Positions 1 to 8,580 of a DNA stretch of 20,043 nt are shown here, one piece after another (position 1 is the first letter of the stretch; each line of letters starts with the position of its first letter). The stretch is from Caldithrix sp964468415 (GTDB lineage: Bacteria; Calditrichota; Calditrichia; Calditrichales; Calditrichaceae), in NCBI GenBank assembly GCA_964468415.1, contig CAYXUS010000025.1:1-20043 (forward strand), read 5' to 3'. The notes beneath the pieces are model-generated. The model did not search any database and was not told where the DNA came from. It was given only the letters and a program-made list of their open reading frames with translations. A program made the translations under genes and the position numbers.

Positions 1-240
1 CGATTAGCAATTCGAGCAATCGGCCTCTCGCAGATTCCGCAGATAGGCGCAGAAAAGAATCAGCGCTAATCCGCGTGATCTGCGCGCAGAATGAAACTCC
101 ACCGTGAACCATTCAACGATTCAACAATTCAACTTTCAAACCAATCAACGGCTTTTCCGCAGAGTAGTACATTAACCGCCTTTTCAATTTAAACATAGCT
201 TACGATTACCGGGCCTCACTCCCTTTTCCATCGTCCCGAT
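1..240. repeat. Intergenic region of degenerate short-word repeats
   Basis: No coding region is supported here. Positions 29-53 carry repeated CGCAGAT/GCGCAGA words. Positions 58-84 resemble 19657-19685 in the same orientation, differing mainly by C/T transitions. Positions 108-150 carry repeated ATTCAAC words, and 108-131 is the exact reverse complement of 19576-19599. Such word-like intergenic DNA is often seen between genes in large environmental genomes. I see no open frame with a ribosome-binding site. Confidence 0.6.
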
Positions 241-241
241 T

Positions 242-271
242 TTGAACCTTCTTTTCGTTTTTGCATTAAAT
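242..271 (+). promoter_or_regulatory. Possible promoter for the glycosylation operon
   Basis: TTGAAC at 242-247 is followed after 18 bases by TTAAAT at 266-271, a weak sigma-70-like pair about 110 bases upstream of the first gene. A second AT-rich box, TATAAA at 354-359, lies nearer the gene but has no recognisable -35 partner. Neither is strong; this is offered as the best candidate only. Confidence 0.3.
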
Positions 272-381
272 AGATTTGTTCCGGGAAAATTGCCAATGAA
301 GAAAGGGAAAAATCAACTTGCTAATAACAGGGAATTTCAGTAGTTTTTGCATTTATAAATTCAAATAGAGGGTAATATCAA

Positions 382-3012
382 ATGCAAATGAAAACTTTAC
401 ATCGGATTGCTGCAGCTGTTGTTTTTGCCATTTCTACAATTGTGTATTTGATGACCATGGCACCGACCATGTCGTTCTGGGATTGTGGTGAATTTATTGC
501 GTGTAGTTACATTGGCGGGGTTCCCCATCCCCCTGGCTCCCCCCTGTTCCTTATTCTGGGCCACATATTTTCTTTTCTACCCTTTGGGGATCACGGTTGG
601 CGGACGAATCTGATCTCCGTTTTTGCCAGCGGCTTTACGGTGATGCTTACTTACTTGATCATTGTGCATCTCATTCGCGAATGGAAGGGTGAATTGAAAA
701 AAAAGTCGGATTGGTACATGGCGATTTTTTCCGGTGTGATAGGTGCGCTAACTTTTGCCTTTACCCACAGTTTTTGGTTTAATGCCGTAGAAACCGAAGT
801 GTACGCATCTTCCATGCTGTTTACGGCTCTGGTAGTTTGGCTCATTCTGGTTTGGGCAACAAAAGCCGACGAGCCCGGAAACGAACGGTACCTGCTGCTG
901 ATTGCCTATTTGATCGGTTTGGCCATTGGAGTGCATTTGTTGAATGTTTTGGCTATTCCGTTTGTTGCCTTGATTATTTACTACAAAAAGTTTGAGGTAA
1001 ACACCAAAAGCTTCATTTTAATGATGGTTATTACCGGGGTGATTATGTTGGCCATTTATCCCGGGTTGGTTATTTATTTGCCGCAACTGGCACTTTACAT
1101 TGGCTTTACCGGTTTGGCTATTATTTTTCTCGCCGTTTTGTATTTTAGCTATTGGTCGATTAAAAATCACCGTCACATTTACATCCTTGTTTTTAATTCG
1201 CTGCTTCTCATCATGATTGGCTATTCCACCTATTCCATGATTTACATTCGTTCCGGATTGGACCCGGCCATTGACGAAAACGATCCGGAAACAGTGGAGC
1301 GGTTTGTTTATTACATGAAGCGCGAACAGTACGGCGAACATTCCATATTGGATCGATACGACACGTGGCGCAATTCCGAAAACGCTAAAAATTACGACAG
1401 TGTATGGGACTTCTTCTGGAATTATCAGATCAATAAAATGTACAATCGTTATTTTCTGTGGCAATTCGTAGGGCTGGGCGACGATGAATATCATGTGGAT
1501 CCTTCGAAGTTTTTTGCCTTGCCTTTACTCTTGGGACTGGTGGGACTGTTCTGGCATTTTAAACGCGATCCCAAACGTGCTTTTGCCGTGTTCGCTTTGT
1601 TCTTTATGACGGGGCTGGCAATTGTGCTTTATTTGAACCAGCCCGATCCGCAGCCCAGGGAACGTGATTACAGTTATGTGGGGAGCTTTTTTGCCTATAG
1701 CCTTTGGGTTGGGCTCGGCTTTGCCGGGCTGATGGAGCTTTTGCGGATGTACCTAAAAGAAAAAGCGGCCAAATATCAGGTGGCGCTTTTCGTGCTTTTG
1801 CTTTTGATTGTGCCCGGCAATATGCTGGCTAAAAATTTCCATCCGCAAAGCCGTGCCGGCAATTACGTAGCCTGGGACTACTCGTACAACATGCTCATGT
1901 CGTGCGAGCCCAATGCCATTTTGTTTACCAACGGTGATAACGATACCTTCCCTCTCTGGTATTTGCAGGAAGTGGAGCACATTCGCAAAGATGTGCGTAT
2001 CGTAAATTTGAGCTTGCTGAATACCGATTGGTACATTAAGCAATTGCGTGACTGGGAACCGCGGGTCCCCATGCGCATCAACGATTTTGAATTACAGCAT
2101 GTGGGCATTCGTCCCTGGAAAACCGGCAAATACACGCTTAAAGTACCGAAGGAAGTCGCCGAAAAAGCGGCGGAATTATTCAATAAAGAATATGGGGTGA
2201 ACACCAAAGCACCCGAAAAAATTGAATTTACCGTGAAACCCACATTAAAGTCACCGTACGGGCAGGGTTATTTGCGTACGCAGGATTGGATGATTTTGAA
2301 CATTCTGGCTGCAAATAAATGGCGCAAACCGGTTTACTTTGCCGTAACGGTACCGCGCAGCAATATGTTGGGTGAGTTGGCCAGCTATTTCCGCATGGAC
2401 GGGCTGGTCATGAAAATGGTACCATTCAAAAATTGGCGCATTTCTCCCACAAATCTGGAAAAGAATCTGTTCCATGTTTACAAGTACCGCAATCTGAATA
2501 ATCCGAAGGTGTACTTTAACTGGAACATCAAATCCCTGTTGCAGAACTATCGTTCGGGCTTTTTGGAACTGGCCGAATACTACACACGCAAAGGAGAGCT
2601 CGATCAGGTCAAAAAAATATTGCGCTTTATGAATAAAACCATCAGCCCGGATGTGGTTCCGTGGACGAACCGCATGATCGAATTGGCGGCGGAAGCGTAC
2701 CGTGTAGCGGCCGATTCGGCCTATCTTGATAGCCTGTTGAAAAACGACAATCGTGTGGCTGATTTACCGGTGGTTGCCGAACAGTTGTTACGCATGCGTC
2801 GCGCAAAATATGCACTTCCGTTGCTGGAAAAGGCGTACGAACTGAATCCGACCGATCCGCGGACGTTGGGTATGCTGATCAATGCCTATCAGCAAGAGGG
2901 AGAAAAGAAGAAAATTGTGCGCGCTCTGGAGAATTGGCTTAAACTCTTCCCCGGTGACAAGACGGCACGGCGCATGCTGGATGCCTATAAAACGAAAACA
3001 ATAAAACAGTAG
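382..3012 (+). CDS. DUF2723 family membrane glycosyltransferase (GT117-type)
   Basis: This 876-residue membrane protein belongs to the DUF2723 family, classed as GT117. The human relative TMEM260 is a protein O-mannosyltransferase, so transfer of a sugar from a lipid-linked donor to exported proteins is the likely role; that is an inference here. The N-terminal DUF2723 signature is visible: DCGEF at residues 34-38, followed by a HPPGSPLF segment near 49-56. Many hydrophobic segments run to about residue 480. A soluble part follows with the conserved GDNDTF at 518-523. The last 70 or so residues look like tetratricopeptide helices (ALPLLEKAYELNP). The start at 382 has GAGGG 9 bases upstream; an ATG two codons later is possible. 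It heads a tight operon that also contains a polyprenyl-phosphate mannose synthase, which could supply its donor. Confidence 0.88.
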   Translation: MQMKTLHRIAAAVVFAISTIVYLMTMAPTMSFWDCGEFIACSYIGGVPHPPGSPLFLILGHIFSFLPFGDHGWRTNLISVFASGFTVMLTYLIIVHLIREWKGELKKKSDWYMAIFSGVIGALTFAFTHSFWFNAVETEVYASSMLFTALVVWLILVWATKADEPGNERYLLLIAYLIGLAIGVHLLNVLAIPFVALIIYYKKFEVNTKSFILMMVITGVIMLAIYPGLVIYLPQLALYIGFTGLAIIFLAVLYFSYWSIKNHRHIYILVFNSLLLIMIGYSTYSMIYIRSGLDPAIDENDPETVERFVYYMKREQYGEHSILDRYDTWRNSENAKNYDSVWDFFWNYQINKMYNRYFLWQFVGLGDDEYHVDPSKFFALPLLLGLVGLFWHFKRDPKRAFAVFALFFMTGLAIVLYLNQPDPQPRERDYSYVGSFFAYSLWVGLGFAGLMELLRMYLKEKAAKYQVALFVLLLLIVPGNMLAKNFHPQSRAGNYVAWDYSYNMLMSCEPNAILFTNGDNDTFPLWYLQEVEHIRKDVRIVNLSLLNTDWYIKQLRDWEPRVPMRINDFELQHVGIRPWKTGKYTLKVPKEVAEKAAELFNKEYGVNTKAPEKIEFTVKPTLKSPYGQGYLRTQDWMILNILAANKWRKPVYFAVTVPRSNMLGELASYFRMDGLVMKMVPFKNWRISPTNLEKNLFHVYKYRNLNNPKVYFNWNIKSLLQNYRSGFLELAEYYTRKGELDQVKKILRFMNKTISPDVVPWTNRMIELAAEAYRVAADSAYLDSLLKNDNRVADLPVVAEQLLRMRRAKYALPLLEKAYELNPTDPRTLGMLINAYQQEGEKKKIVRALENWLKLFPGDKTARRMLDAYKTKTIKQ

Positions 3013-3016
3013 GTCG

Positions 3017-4000
3017 ATGCAGGCGGTAAAGAACCTATTAAAAATTGTTGTTTCGCTTGGTCTGTTAGCTTATTTGGTTTATAGAGCGCAACCGGCCCGT
3101 GTTTTTGCGGTGTTTGCCAAAATTCAATCGCAGCACGGGCTGGCTTTTCTGGCGTTAAGTATTGTCGCCATTTTGCTGGCCGTGCTGTTTCTTGCCATGC
3201 GCTGGCAAACTTTATTGCGGGGCTACGGGGTACAGCTTTCGTTAAGCCGTTTGTACGGATTTTACTTGATCGGGATGTTCTTTAATAATTTTTTGCCTTC
3301 CAGCATCGGTGGTGATGTGATGCGTATTTACAAAGTTATCGAGGCCTCGGGCGATCGCACCAGCGGGTTTGCCTCGGTTATTGTGGAGCGCATTGTGGGA
3401 ATTGCCGCCACTCTGGTGCTTGGCATCTGGGCGTTGTTTTATGTTTCCCGGCAATTTCACGATGCACGCCTCATGTATTCTGCAATTGTCTTACTGGCAG
3501 GCATCATTCTTTTTTTTGTGAGCTTATTGCGTGATCGTTCGTTTCAGTTCATCTTGCGGCTGTTCGACAAATTTACCATTTTTAAGATCGGCGAAAAATT
3601 CAATAAATTGTTCGAAGCGGTGCATGTTTTAAAAGAACACCATAAAATTTTAGGACTGATTTTTTTCTTTTCGCTTGTTTCACAGTCCTTAATTGTTATT
3701 ATGAACTACTTCCTGGCGCGTGCGTTTGGTATTCCTGTAAGCTTGGGCTACTTATTTATGGTGGTGCCCATTACGTTTGTTATTACGATGTTGCCCTCAA
3801 TCAATGGTCTGGGAATTCGTGATTTGGGGTTTGTAAGTTTATTGGGGCAAATCGGTATTGGCCCGGCAGAAGCCCTGTCGCTTTCGTTTATGAACGTTAT
3901 TATTCCCATGCTGGTTTCTATCTGGGGCGGTTTGATTTTTATGCTGCAAAAGCGTAAAGATAAAGTAGGAGTAAAAGATGTTTTGGAATCGGATCCTTAA
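3017..4000 (+). CDS. UPF0104 / LPG-synthase-TM family integral membrane protein
   Basis: This 327-residue polytopic protein resembles the flippase-like transmembrane domain of MprF, also found alone or fused to glycosyltransferases in AglD-type proteins. Visible family signatures are NFLPSSIGGDVMRIY (about residues 91-105) and PSINGLGIRD (260-269), with about eight hydrophobic segments. There is no soluble lysyl-transferase domain, so it is not a full MprF. It starts 4 bases after the previous stop, and its end overlaps the next gene by 23 bases. Beside a DUF2723 glycosyltransferase and a DPM1-like synthase, a role in moving or handling a lipid-linked sugar is plausible, but its substrate cannot be read from the sequence. 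Confidence 0.82.
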   Translation: MQAVKNLLKIVVSLGLLAYLVYRAQPARVFAVFAKIQSQHGLAFLALSIVAILLAVLFLAMRWQTLLRGYGVQLSLSRLYGFYLIGMFFNNFLPSSIGGDVMRIYKVIEASGDRTSGFASVIVERIVGIAATLVLGIWALFYVSRQFHDARLMYSAIVLLAGIILFFVSLLRDRSFQFILRLFDKFTIFKIGEKFNKLFEAVHVLKEHHKILGLIFFFSLVSQSLIVIMNYFLARAFGIPVSLGYLFMVVPITFVITMLPSINGLGIRDLGFVSLLGQIGIGPAEALSLSFMNVIIPMLVSIWGGLIFMLQKRKDKVGVKDVLESDP

Positions 4001-5045
4001 AAAGTCGTCGCTGTTCGCCGCCGTTTTGGTTGCGGGGTTTTTAGGCATGGGAATATTGGGTTTTTCTCTGTTTTCCGCATGCGACATCGGGCGCACGACC
4101 ATGGGATATCCCTACCGTATTTTTGTTTTTGCCGATACCAGTGTCTGGGAACAGGTACGCCAGCAGGTTCGCGACAAATTTGAAGGAGAAGTGGTTACTC
4201 CCCGTTCGGAAAAAAAGTTCGAAATTACCTATGTACCTCTTAATTTGTTGCATGAATACAAAGCCCGCATGAATTTGTTCTTTATCGGCATCGAAGGCGC
4301 CAAGGGCGCGGTGAATGAATACCTGGAGCAGGTTTTGCCGGCAAATTTTAAAGACGGTGTGAAGGAAAACCGCTATTTTTACGTCTATCAAAACGATCTG
4401 TTCGCTAAAGATCAAATTGGGCTGTTTATGCTGGCCAGGGATATTAAGACGTTCAAAGAAAATTTTAAGCGTTTGCAAGATCAAATTTATGCCACATTCG
4501 AAAAAAAGTATTACGCCCGTCTGGAAAAAGATATGTTTGACAAAGGCGAGCAAAAAGATGTGGAAGAATTGCTTGCCAAAAATTTCGGATTTACGGTGAG
4601 AGTGCAACATGACTATTTTGTGGCCATTCAGGATGTGGCTCATCACTTCCTTTGGTTGCGCCGTTTCGATCCGGATCGCTGGGTAGCCATCTGGAAAATA
4701 AAAGGCGACAGTTCCCTGATGACATTTGATAAGCTGGCCGATATTCGCGACACTTACACAAAAAAATACTATCAGGGTGATTATGTGGTGCGGGATAATT
4801 CGTATTTAACTCTCGGGCAGATAAACGGGCAAAAAACGTACAAAATGGTGGGAATCTGGCGTAACGATTCCGTTTGGGTCGGTGGTCCGTTTCGAACATA
4901 CGTAATCGATCATCCGGCCGATTCGTCATTGTACTTTGTCGATATTGCGGTGATGGCGCCGCGTTATCCCAAAAAGCCCTATCTGGATCAACTGGAGGTC
5001 ATTGCCCACACGTTTCGCATTGTGGACGAAAAAGCAAAAAATTAG
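3978..5045 (+). CDS. DUF4837 family protein, probable lipoprotein
   Basis: This 355-residue protein matches the DUF4837 family, exported proteins of unknown function found mostly in Bacteroidetes and relatives. The N-terminus has basic residues (RILKK), a hydrophobic stretch, then LFSAC with Cys35 as a probable lipidation site. Phe at the -3 position is an unusual lipobox residue, so a membrane anchor or an ordinary signal peptide remains possible. The mature part is soluble and rich in charged and aromatic residues. The start at 3978 is well supported by AGGAG 6 bases upstream, although it lies inside the end of the preceding gene (23-base overlap), which suggests translational coupling. No catalytic motif was recognised. 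Confidence 0.72.
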   Translation: MFWNRILKKSSLFAAVLVAGFLGMGILGFSLFSACDIGRTTMGYPYRIFVFADTSVWEQVRQQVRDKFEGEVVTPRSEKKFEITYVPLNLLHEYKARMNLFFIGIEGAKGAVNEYLEQVLPANFKDGVKENRYFYVYQNDLFAKDQIGLFMLARDIKTFKENFKRLQDQIYATFEKKYYARLEKDMFDKGEQKDVEELLAKNFGFTVRVQHDYFVAIQDVAHHFLWLRRFDPDRWVAIWKIKGDSSLMTFDKLADIRDTYTKKYYQGDYVVRDNSYLTLGQINGQKTYKMVGIWRNDSVWVGGPFRTYVIDHPADSSLYFVDIAVMAPRYPKKPYLDQLEVIAHTFRIVDEKAKN

Positions 5046-5075
5046 CATTGCGCTTCGGACAAGGAGAAAAGTTCA

Positions 5076-5978
5076 TTGAAAATTGCTGTTTTAGGAACGA
5101 TTGTAGAAGATCGCATAATATCAATAGACGGCCAGCTAACCGAGAGCTTTGGCGGATTGTTTTATTCTGTTGAAACGCTGCGGGCTTTGTGCGGCGAGGA
5201 AGACACCATTATTCCCATTAGTTATGTGGGAAATGATATTTACGAGCGGGTGAAGACGTGGCTTGCCGGGGATAAGCGCGTTACATTGGAAGGCCTGTAC
5301 CCGATAGCCCGGCCGAATAATCGGGTGGAACTACGTTACACATCGGCTCACGAGCGCACTGAGTTTTCGCTAAATCCCTTTCCGCCGCTTTCTGGGCAGC
5401 ATATTATGCCCTTTGCCGAGGCCGATGTGTTTGTGGTGAATTTTATTTCGGGCTGGGATGTGGAGCGCAAAGCTTTGCAGAGCTTTGCCCAAAATTACCA
5501 CGGCATTTTAAGCATGGATATTCACAGCTTAACGCTGGGACGCGAGCCGGACGGCCGTCGGGTGTTGCGTAAGCCCGAGGGATTGCACGAATGGCTGCAA
5601 ATTCCGGATATTATTCAGTGCAATCGCAAAGAATTCGAATTGATTTGCAGCGGAGAATTAATCACTTTTTACAACAAGTATTGCTTTGATCAAAACAAAA
5701 TTATTAATTTAACCTTGGGTGATAAAGGAAGTTTGAGCGTTTATCGCGAAAAGAACGAAATCGTAAAAATTGAAATGCCGGCAGCAGAAATAAACGTGGT
5801 AGATCCTACGGGATGCGGGGATGTGTTTTTGGCGGCTTTTGCCTATGAGTACGGCAGAACGCAAAACATCATCAATGCGGCGAAAACGGCGAATTTGGTG
5901 GCGGGAATTGCCGGAAGCAAAAAAGGGTTAGCAGAATATCGCTGGTTACAGCAAATGTTGAAAAAAAGCGGGGAATAA
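5076..5978 (+). CDS. PfkB family carbohydrate kinase
   Basis: This 300-residue protein has the ribokinase/PfkB fold signature. An N-terminal substrate-side glycine pair occurs in SFGGLFYS (residues 24-31), NLTLGDKGS lies at 211-219, and the C-terminal ATP and catalytic motif DPTGCGD is at 243-249, with Asp249 as the expected base. Such kinases phosphorylate sugars or nucleosides; the substrate cannot be told. Cys replaces the usual Ala in the DxTGAGD motif, a tolerated variation. The start is TTG at 5076, supported by AAGGAG at 5061-5066. It follows the DUF4837 gene by 30 bases and precedes the reductase by 3. Its place in the operon suggests a sugar-activation step, but this is inference. 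Confidence 0.82.
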   Translation: MKIAVLGTIVEDRIISIDGQLTESFGGLFYSVETLRALCGEEDTIIPISYVGNDIYERVKTWLAGDKRVTLEGLYPIARPNNRVELRYTSAHERTEFSLNPFPPLSGQHIMPFAEADVFVVNFISGWDVERKALQSFAQNYHGILSMDIHSLTLGREPDGRRVLRKPEGLHEWLQIPDIIQCNRKEFELICSGELITFYNKYCFDQNKIINLTLGDKGSLSVYREKNEIVKIEMPAAEINVVDPTGCGDVFLAAFAYEYGRTQNIINAAKTANLVAGIAGSKKGLAEYRWLQQMLKKSGE

Positions 5979-5981
5979 GGC

Positions 5982-6872
5982 ATGCATAGAATTTTAATAT
6001 TTGGCTCGAACGGGCTTTTGGGTCAAAATGCCGTTCGGCATTTCCACAAAAAATTTGAGGTAATCGGAACCTCAGCGGAAAAAGAAAATTATCTTTCCAA
6101 TCTGGGGATTCCCTATTATCAGGCCGATTTGACCAATCGGATGGAAATTGCGGAGTTAATCCATCAGGTACAGCCAACAATCATTTTGAATACGGCTGCC
6201 TACACCAATGTGGATGGCTGCGAAGACGAACCGGAACCTTGCTGGAATATTAACGTGCGCGGAGTGGAAAATATTGTGGACGGTGCGGCTTCCGTCAAAC
6301 CGCTTTTGGTGCATGTTTCCACCGACTACGTGTTTGACGGCGAAAACGGCCCTTACAGCGAAAACGATACTCCCAATCCGCGGGGAAATTACGCACGCAG
6401 CAAATATGCGGCAGAAAAGGTCGTTGAAAATTCCAATCTGGAATACATCATCGCACGTACACAGGTGTTGTTTGGCGCGGGCCACAAAATACGTCCGAAT
6501 TTTGTAACCTGGACCATCGATCAGTTGGCAAACGGCCGTAAAATTCGCGTTGTGGACGACCAGATCGGCAGCCCCACCTATGCGCCGGATTTTTGCGAAG
6601 CCGTAGATCGTTTGATCGAAAAAGAAGCGTATGGGCTGTTCCATGTCTCGGGCCCGGATATCCTTTCCCGCTACGATTTTGCCCAATTAATTGCCGAAGT
6701 TTTCGATCTGGACGGCTCTTTAATCGAACGCATAAAAACCAAAGAATTGAAGCAGAAAGCGCCCCGACCCATGAATTCTTCTTTCAGAATCTACAAATTG
6801 ATCAATTACACCGGTTGGGAACCGCATTCCATGAGAGAGGCCCTGCAATTATTAAAAGAGGAATTGAAATAA
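5982..6872 (+). CDS. RmlD-like sugar-nucleotide reductase (extended SDR)
   Basis: This 296-residue protein belongs to the RmlD / dTDP-4-dehydrorhamnose reductase branch of extended short-chain dehydrogenases. It has the Rossmann motif GSNGLLG (8-14), STDYVFDG (113-120) with the catalytic Thr region, and Tyr137-xxx-Lys141 (YARSK). The C-terminal APRPMNSS matches the family's RPxNS segment. Family members reduce NDP-4-keto-6-deoxysugars using NAD(P)H. No rmlA, rmlB or rmlC is present here, so a true rhamnose role is unproven; MAT2B-type or other SDR roles are alternatives. The ATG at 5982 follows the kinase stop by 3 bases. A second paralogue lies at 18685-19578. Confidence 0.82.
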   Translation: MHRILIFGSNGLLGQNAVRHFHKKFEVIGTSAEKENYLSNLGIPYYQADLTNRMEIAELIHQVQPTIILNTAAYTNVDGCEDEPEPCWNINVRGVENIVDGAASVKPLLVHVSTDYVFDGENGPYSENDTPNPRGNYARSKYAAEKVVENSNLEYIIARTQVLFGAGHKIRPNFVTWTIDQLANGRKIRVVDDQIGSPTYAPDFCEAVDRLIEKEAYGLFHVSGPDILSRYDFAQLIAEVFDLDGSLIERIKTKELKQKAPRPMNSSFRIYKLINYTGWEPHSMREALQLLKEELK

Positions 6873-6875
6873 ATT

Positions 6876-7601
6876 ATGGCTGATCCGCAAAAAGCCGTTG
6901 TGGTTATTCCTACTTACAACGAGGCGCAAAATGTAGAACGGTTAATCCCCGAAATTTTTAAACATGTGCCGCAAATCCATATTTTGTTTGTTGATGACAA
7001 TTCGCCCGATGGCACGGCGGACATCATCAAAAAACAGATGGAGCAAAATCCCAATGTCCATCTTTTACAACGGGCCGAAAAAAACGGCCTCGGACGCGCC
7101 TACATCGACGGATTTAAAGTTGCGTTGGATATGGGTTTTGAATACATTTTCGAAATGGACGCGGATTTCTCCCACGATCCGAAAGAATTGCCCAATTTTT
7201 TAAAGGAAATGGATGACTATGATCTGGTAATTGGTTCGCGTTACATCAAAGGGGTAAACGTCATCAACTGGCCTTTAAAGCGTTTGCTCCTGAGCTATTT
7301 TGCTAATGTGTACACCCGGGTAATTACCGGTATCCCTATTCGCGATTGCACGGGAGGGTTCAAATGTTTTCGGCGCCAGGTTCTGGAAGCCATCGATTTC
7401 CGACGCATTAAATCCAATGGCTATGCCTTTCAAATCGAATTGAATTACAAGGCATGGAAAAAGGGATTTCGCATTAAAGAAATTCCCATCATCTTTGTAG
7501 ATCGGGTGTACGGCGAATCCAAGCTTTCGCGCAGAATTATGTGGGAAGCCGTTTTTTTGGTGTGGAAGTTACGCTTTTTGAGTTTAATAAAAAAACTTTA
7601 G
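6876..7601 (+). CDS. Polyprenyl-phosphate mannose synthase, DPM1-like (GT2)
   Basis: This 241-residue protein closely matches the catalytic domain of dolichol/polyprenol-phosphate mannosyltransferases. Motifs in order are IPTYNEAQNV (11-20), DDNSPDGT (40-47), the metal-binding DAD (95-97, within EMDADFSHDP), GSRYIKG (120-126) and TGGFKCFRR (159-167). It ends at the catalytic domain, with no C-terminal GtrA or multi-TM anchor, as in yeast-type or Ppm1 catalytic subunits. It would transfer mannose (or a similar hexose) from a nucleotide sugar to polyprenyl phosphate at the inner face of the membrane, giving a donor for membrane glycosyltransferases such as the DUF2723 protein in the same operon. 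The ATG at 6876 is preceded by AGAGGA at a slightly long 13-base spacing. Confidence 0.9.
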   Translation: MADPQKAVVVIPTYNEAQNVERLIPEIFKHVPQIHILFVDDNSPDGTADIIKKQMEQNPNVHLLQRAEKNGLGRAYIDGFKVALDMGFEYIFEMDADFSHDPKELPNFLKEMDDYDLVIGSRYIKGVNVINWPLKRLLLSYFANVYTRVITGIPIRDCTGGFKCFRRQVLEAIDFRRIKSNGYAFQIELNYKAWKKGFRIKEIPIIFVDRVYGESKLSRRIMWEAVFLVWKLRFLSLIKKL

Positions 7602-7611
7602 GTGGAAAGTT

Positions 7612-8580
7612 ATGGCCAAGAAAAATAGACAGTTTGTCCTGGAGTTTGAAAAACCCATCTCCGTTCTGGAACAGAAAATTGCCGAAATGCGGGAATATGC
7701 TCAGAAGAGCGGGTTGGAATTGGAAGACGACATTCAACGACTTGAAGAAAAAGCGGCACAGCTACGTCGGGAAATCTATTCCAATTTAACCCGTTGGCAG
7801 CGGGTGCAGTTGGCGCGTCATCCGCAGCGTCCCTACACAATGGACTACATTGCGCGCATGTGCCCGTATTTCGAAGAACTGCATGGAGATCGACGTTTTG
7901 CCGATGATAAGGCCATTATCGCCGGATTGGCACGTCTCGAAGAGTTTACGGTTGTCATTATCGGACAGCAAAAAGGTCGGGATACCAAAGAGAATCTCCA
8001 TCGCAACTTTGGGATGCCCCATCCCGAAGGGTATCGTAAGGCGTTGCGTTTGTTCGATTTGGCCGCAAAATTTAACAAGCCGGTTATTACCTTAATCGAT
8101 ACACCCGGGGCCTATCCGGGCATTGGTGCCGAAGAACGCGGTCAGGCCGAGGCTATCGCCTACAATTTGTTTAAAATGGCCCGTCTGCCCGTGCCCATTA
8201 TTAATGTGATTATTGGCGAAGGCGCCTCGGGGGGAGCATTGGGCATTGGCGTGGGCGATCGCATTTTGATGATGGAAAATTCATGGTATTCCGTGATCAG
8301 TCCCGAAGGATGTGCGGCCATTTTATGGCGCGATGCGGCTTATGCGCCTCAGGCTGCGGAAGCAATGAAAGTAACTGCGCCCGATCTTTTGAATCTGGGA
8401 ATTATTGACGAAATAATCAAAGAACCGGAGGGCGGTGCCAATCGGGATTACGATGCTGCAGCCAATGCGGTAAAAGAGGCAATTTTAAGACACTTGCGTG
8501 AGCTGGTCAAAATTCCTACGGACAAGTTGTTGGAACAACGCATGGAAAAATTCAGCAAAATGGGTGCCTGGACGGAATAA
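7612..8580 (+). CDS. accA: Acetyl-CoA carboxylase carboxyltransferase subunit alpha
   Basis: AccA is one half of the carboxyltransferase of acetyl-CoA carboxylase. With AccD it moves CO2 from carboxybiotin to acetyl-CoA, giving malonyl-CoA for fatty-acid synthesis in the cytoplasm. At 322 residues it is close to the E. coli protein (about 319). The N-terminal helix FEKPISVLEQKIAEM, the core GRDTKENLHRNFGMPHPEGY, TLIDTPGAYPGIGAEERGQ, GEGASGGALGIGVGD and SVISPEGCAAILW are all characteristic. AGGTGG lies 6 bases before ATG 7612. accD and the biotin subunits are not in the window. It sits between the mannose synthase (10-base gap) and a thioesterase (1-base overlap). Confidence 0.97.
   Translation: MAKKNRQFVLEFEKPISVLEQKIAEMREYAQKSGLELEDDIQRLEEKAAQLRREIYSNLTRWQRVQLARHPQRPYTMDYIARMCPYFEELHGDRRFADDKAIIAGLARLEEFTVVIIGQQKGRDTKENLHRNFGMPHPEGYRKALRLFDLAAKFNKPVITLIDTPGAYPGIGAEERGQAEAIAYNLFKMARLPVPIINVIIGEGASGGALGIGVGDRILMMENSWYSVISPEGCAAILWRDAAYAPQAAEAMKVTAPDLLNLGIIDEIIKEPEGGANRDYDAAANAVKEAILRHLRELVKIPTDKLLEQRMEKFSKMGAWTE

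Noticed and set aside
1018..1494. 158-codon minus-strand open frame
   Set aside because: It lies opposite the transmembrane region of the DUF2723 gene, has no ribosome-binding site or family signature, and looks like a shadow frame.
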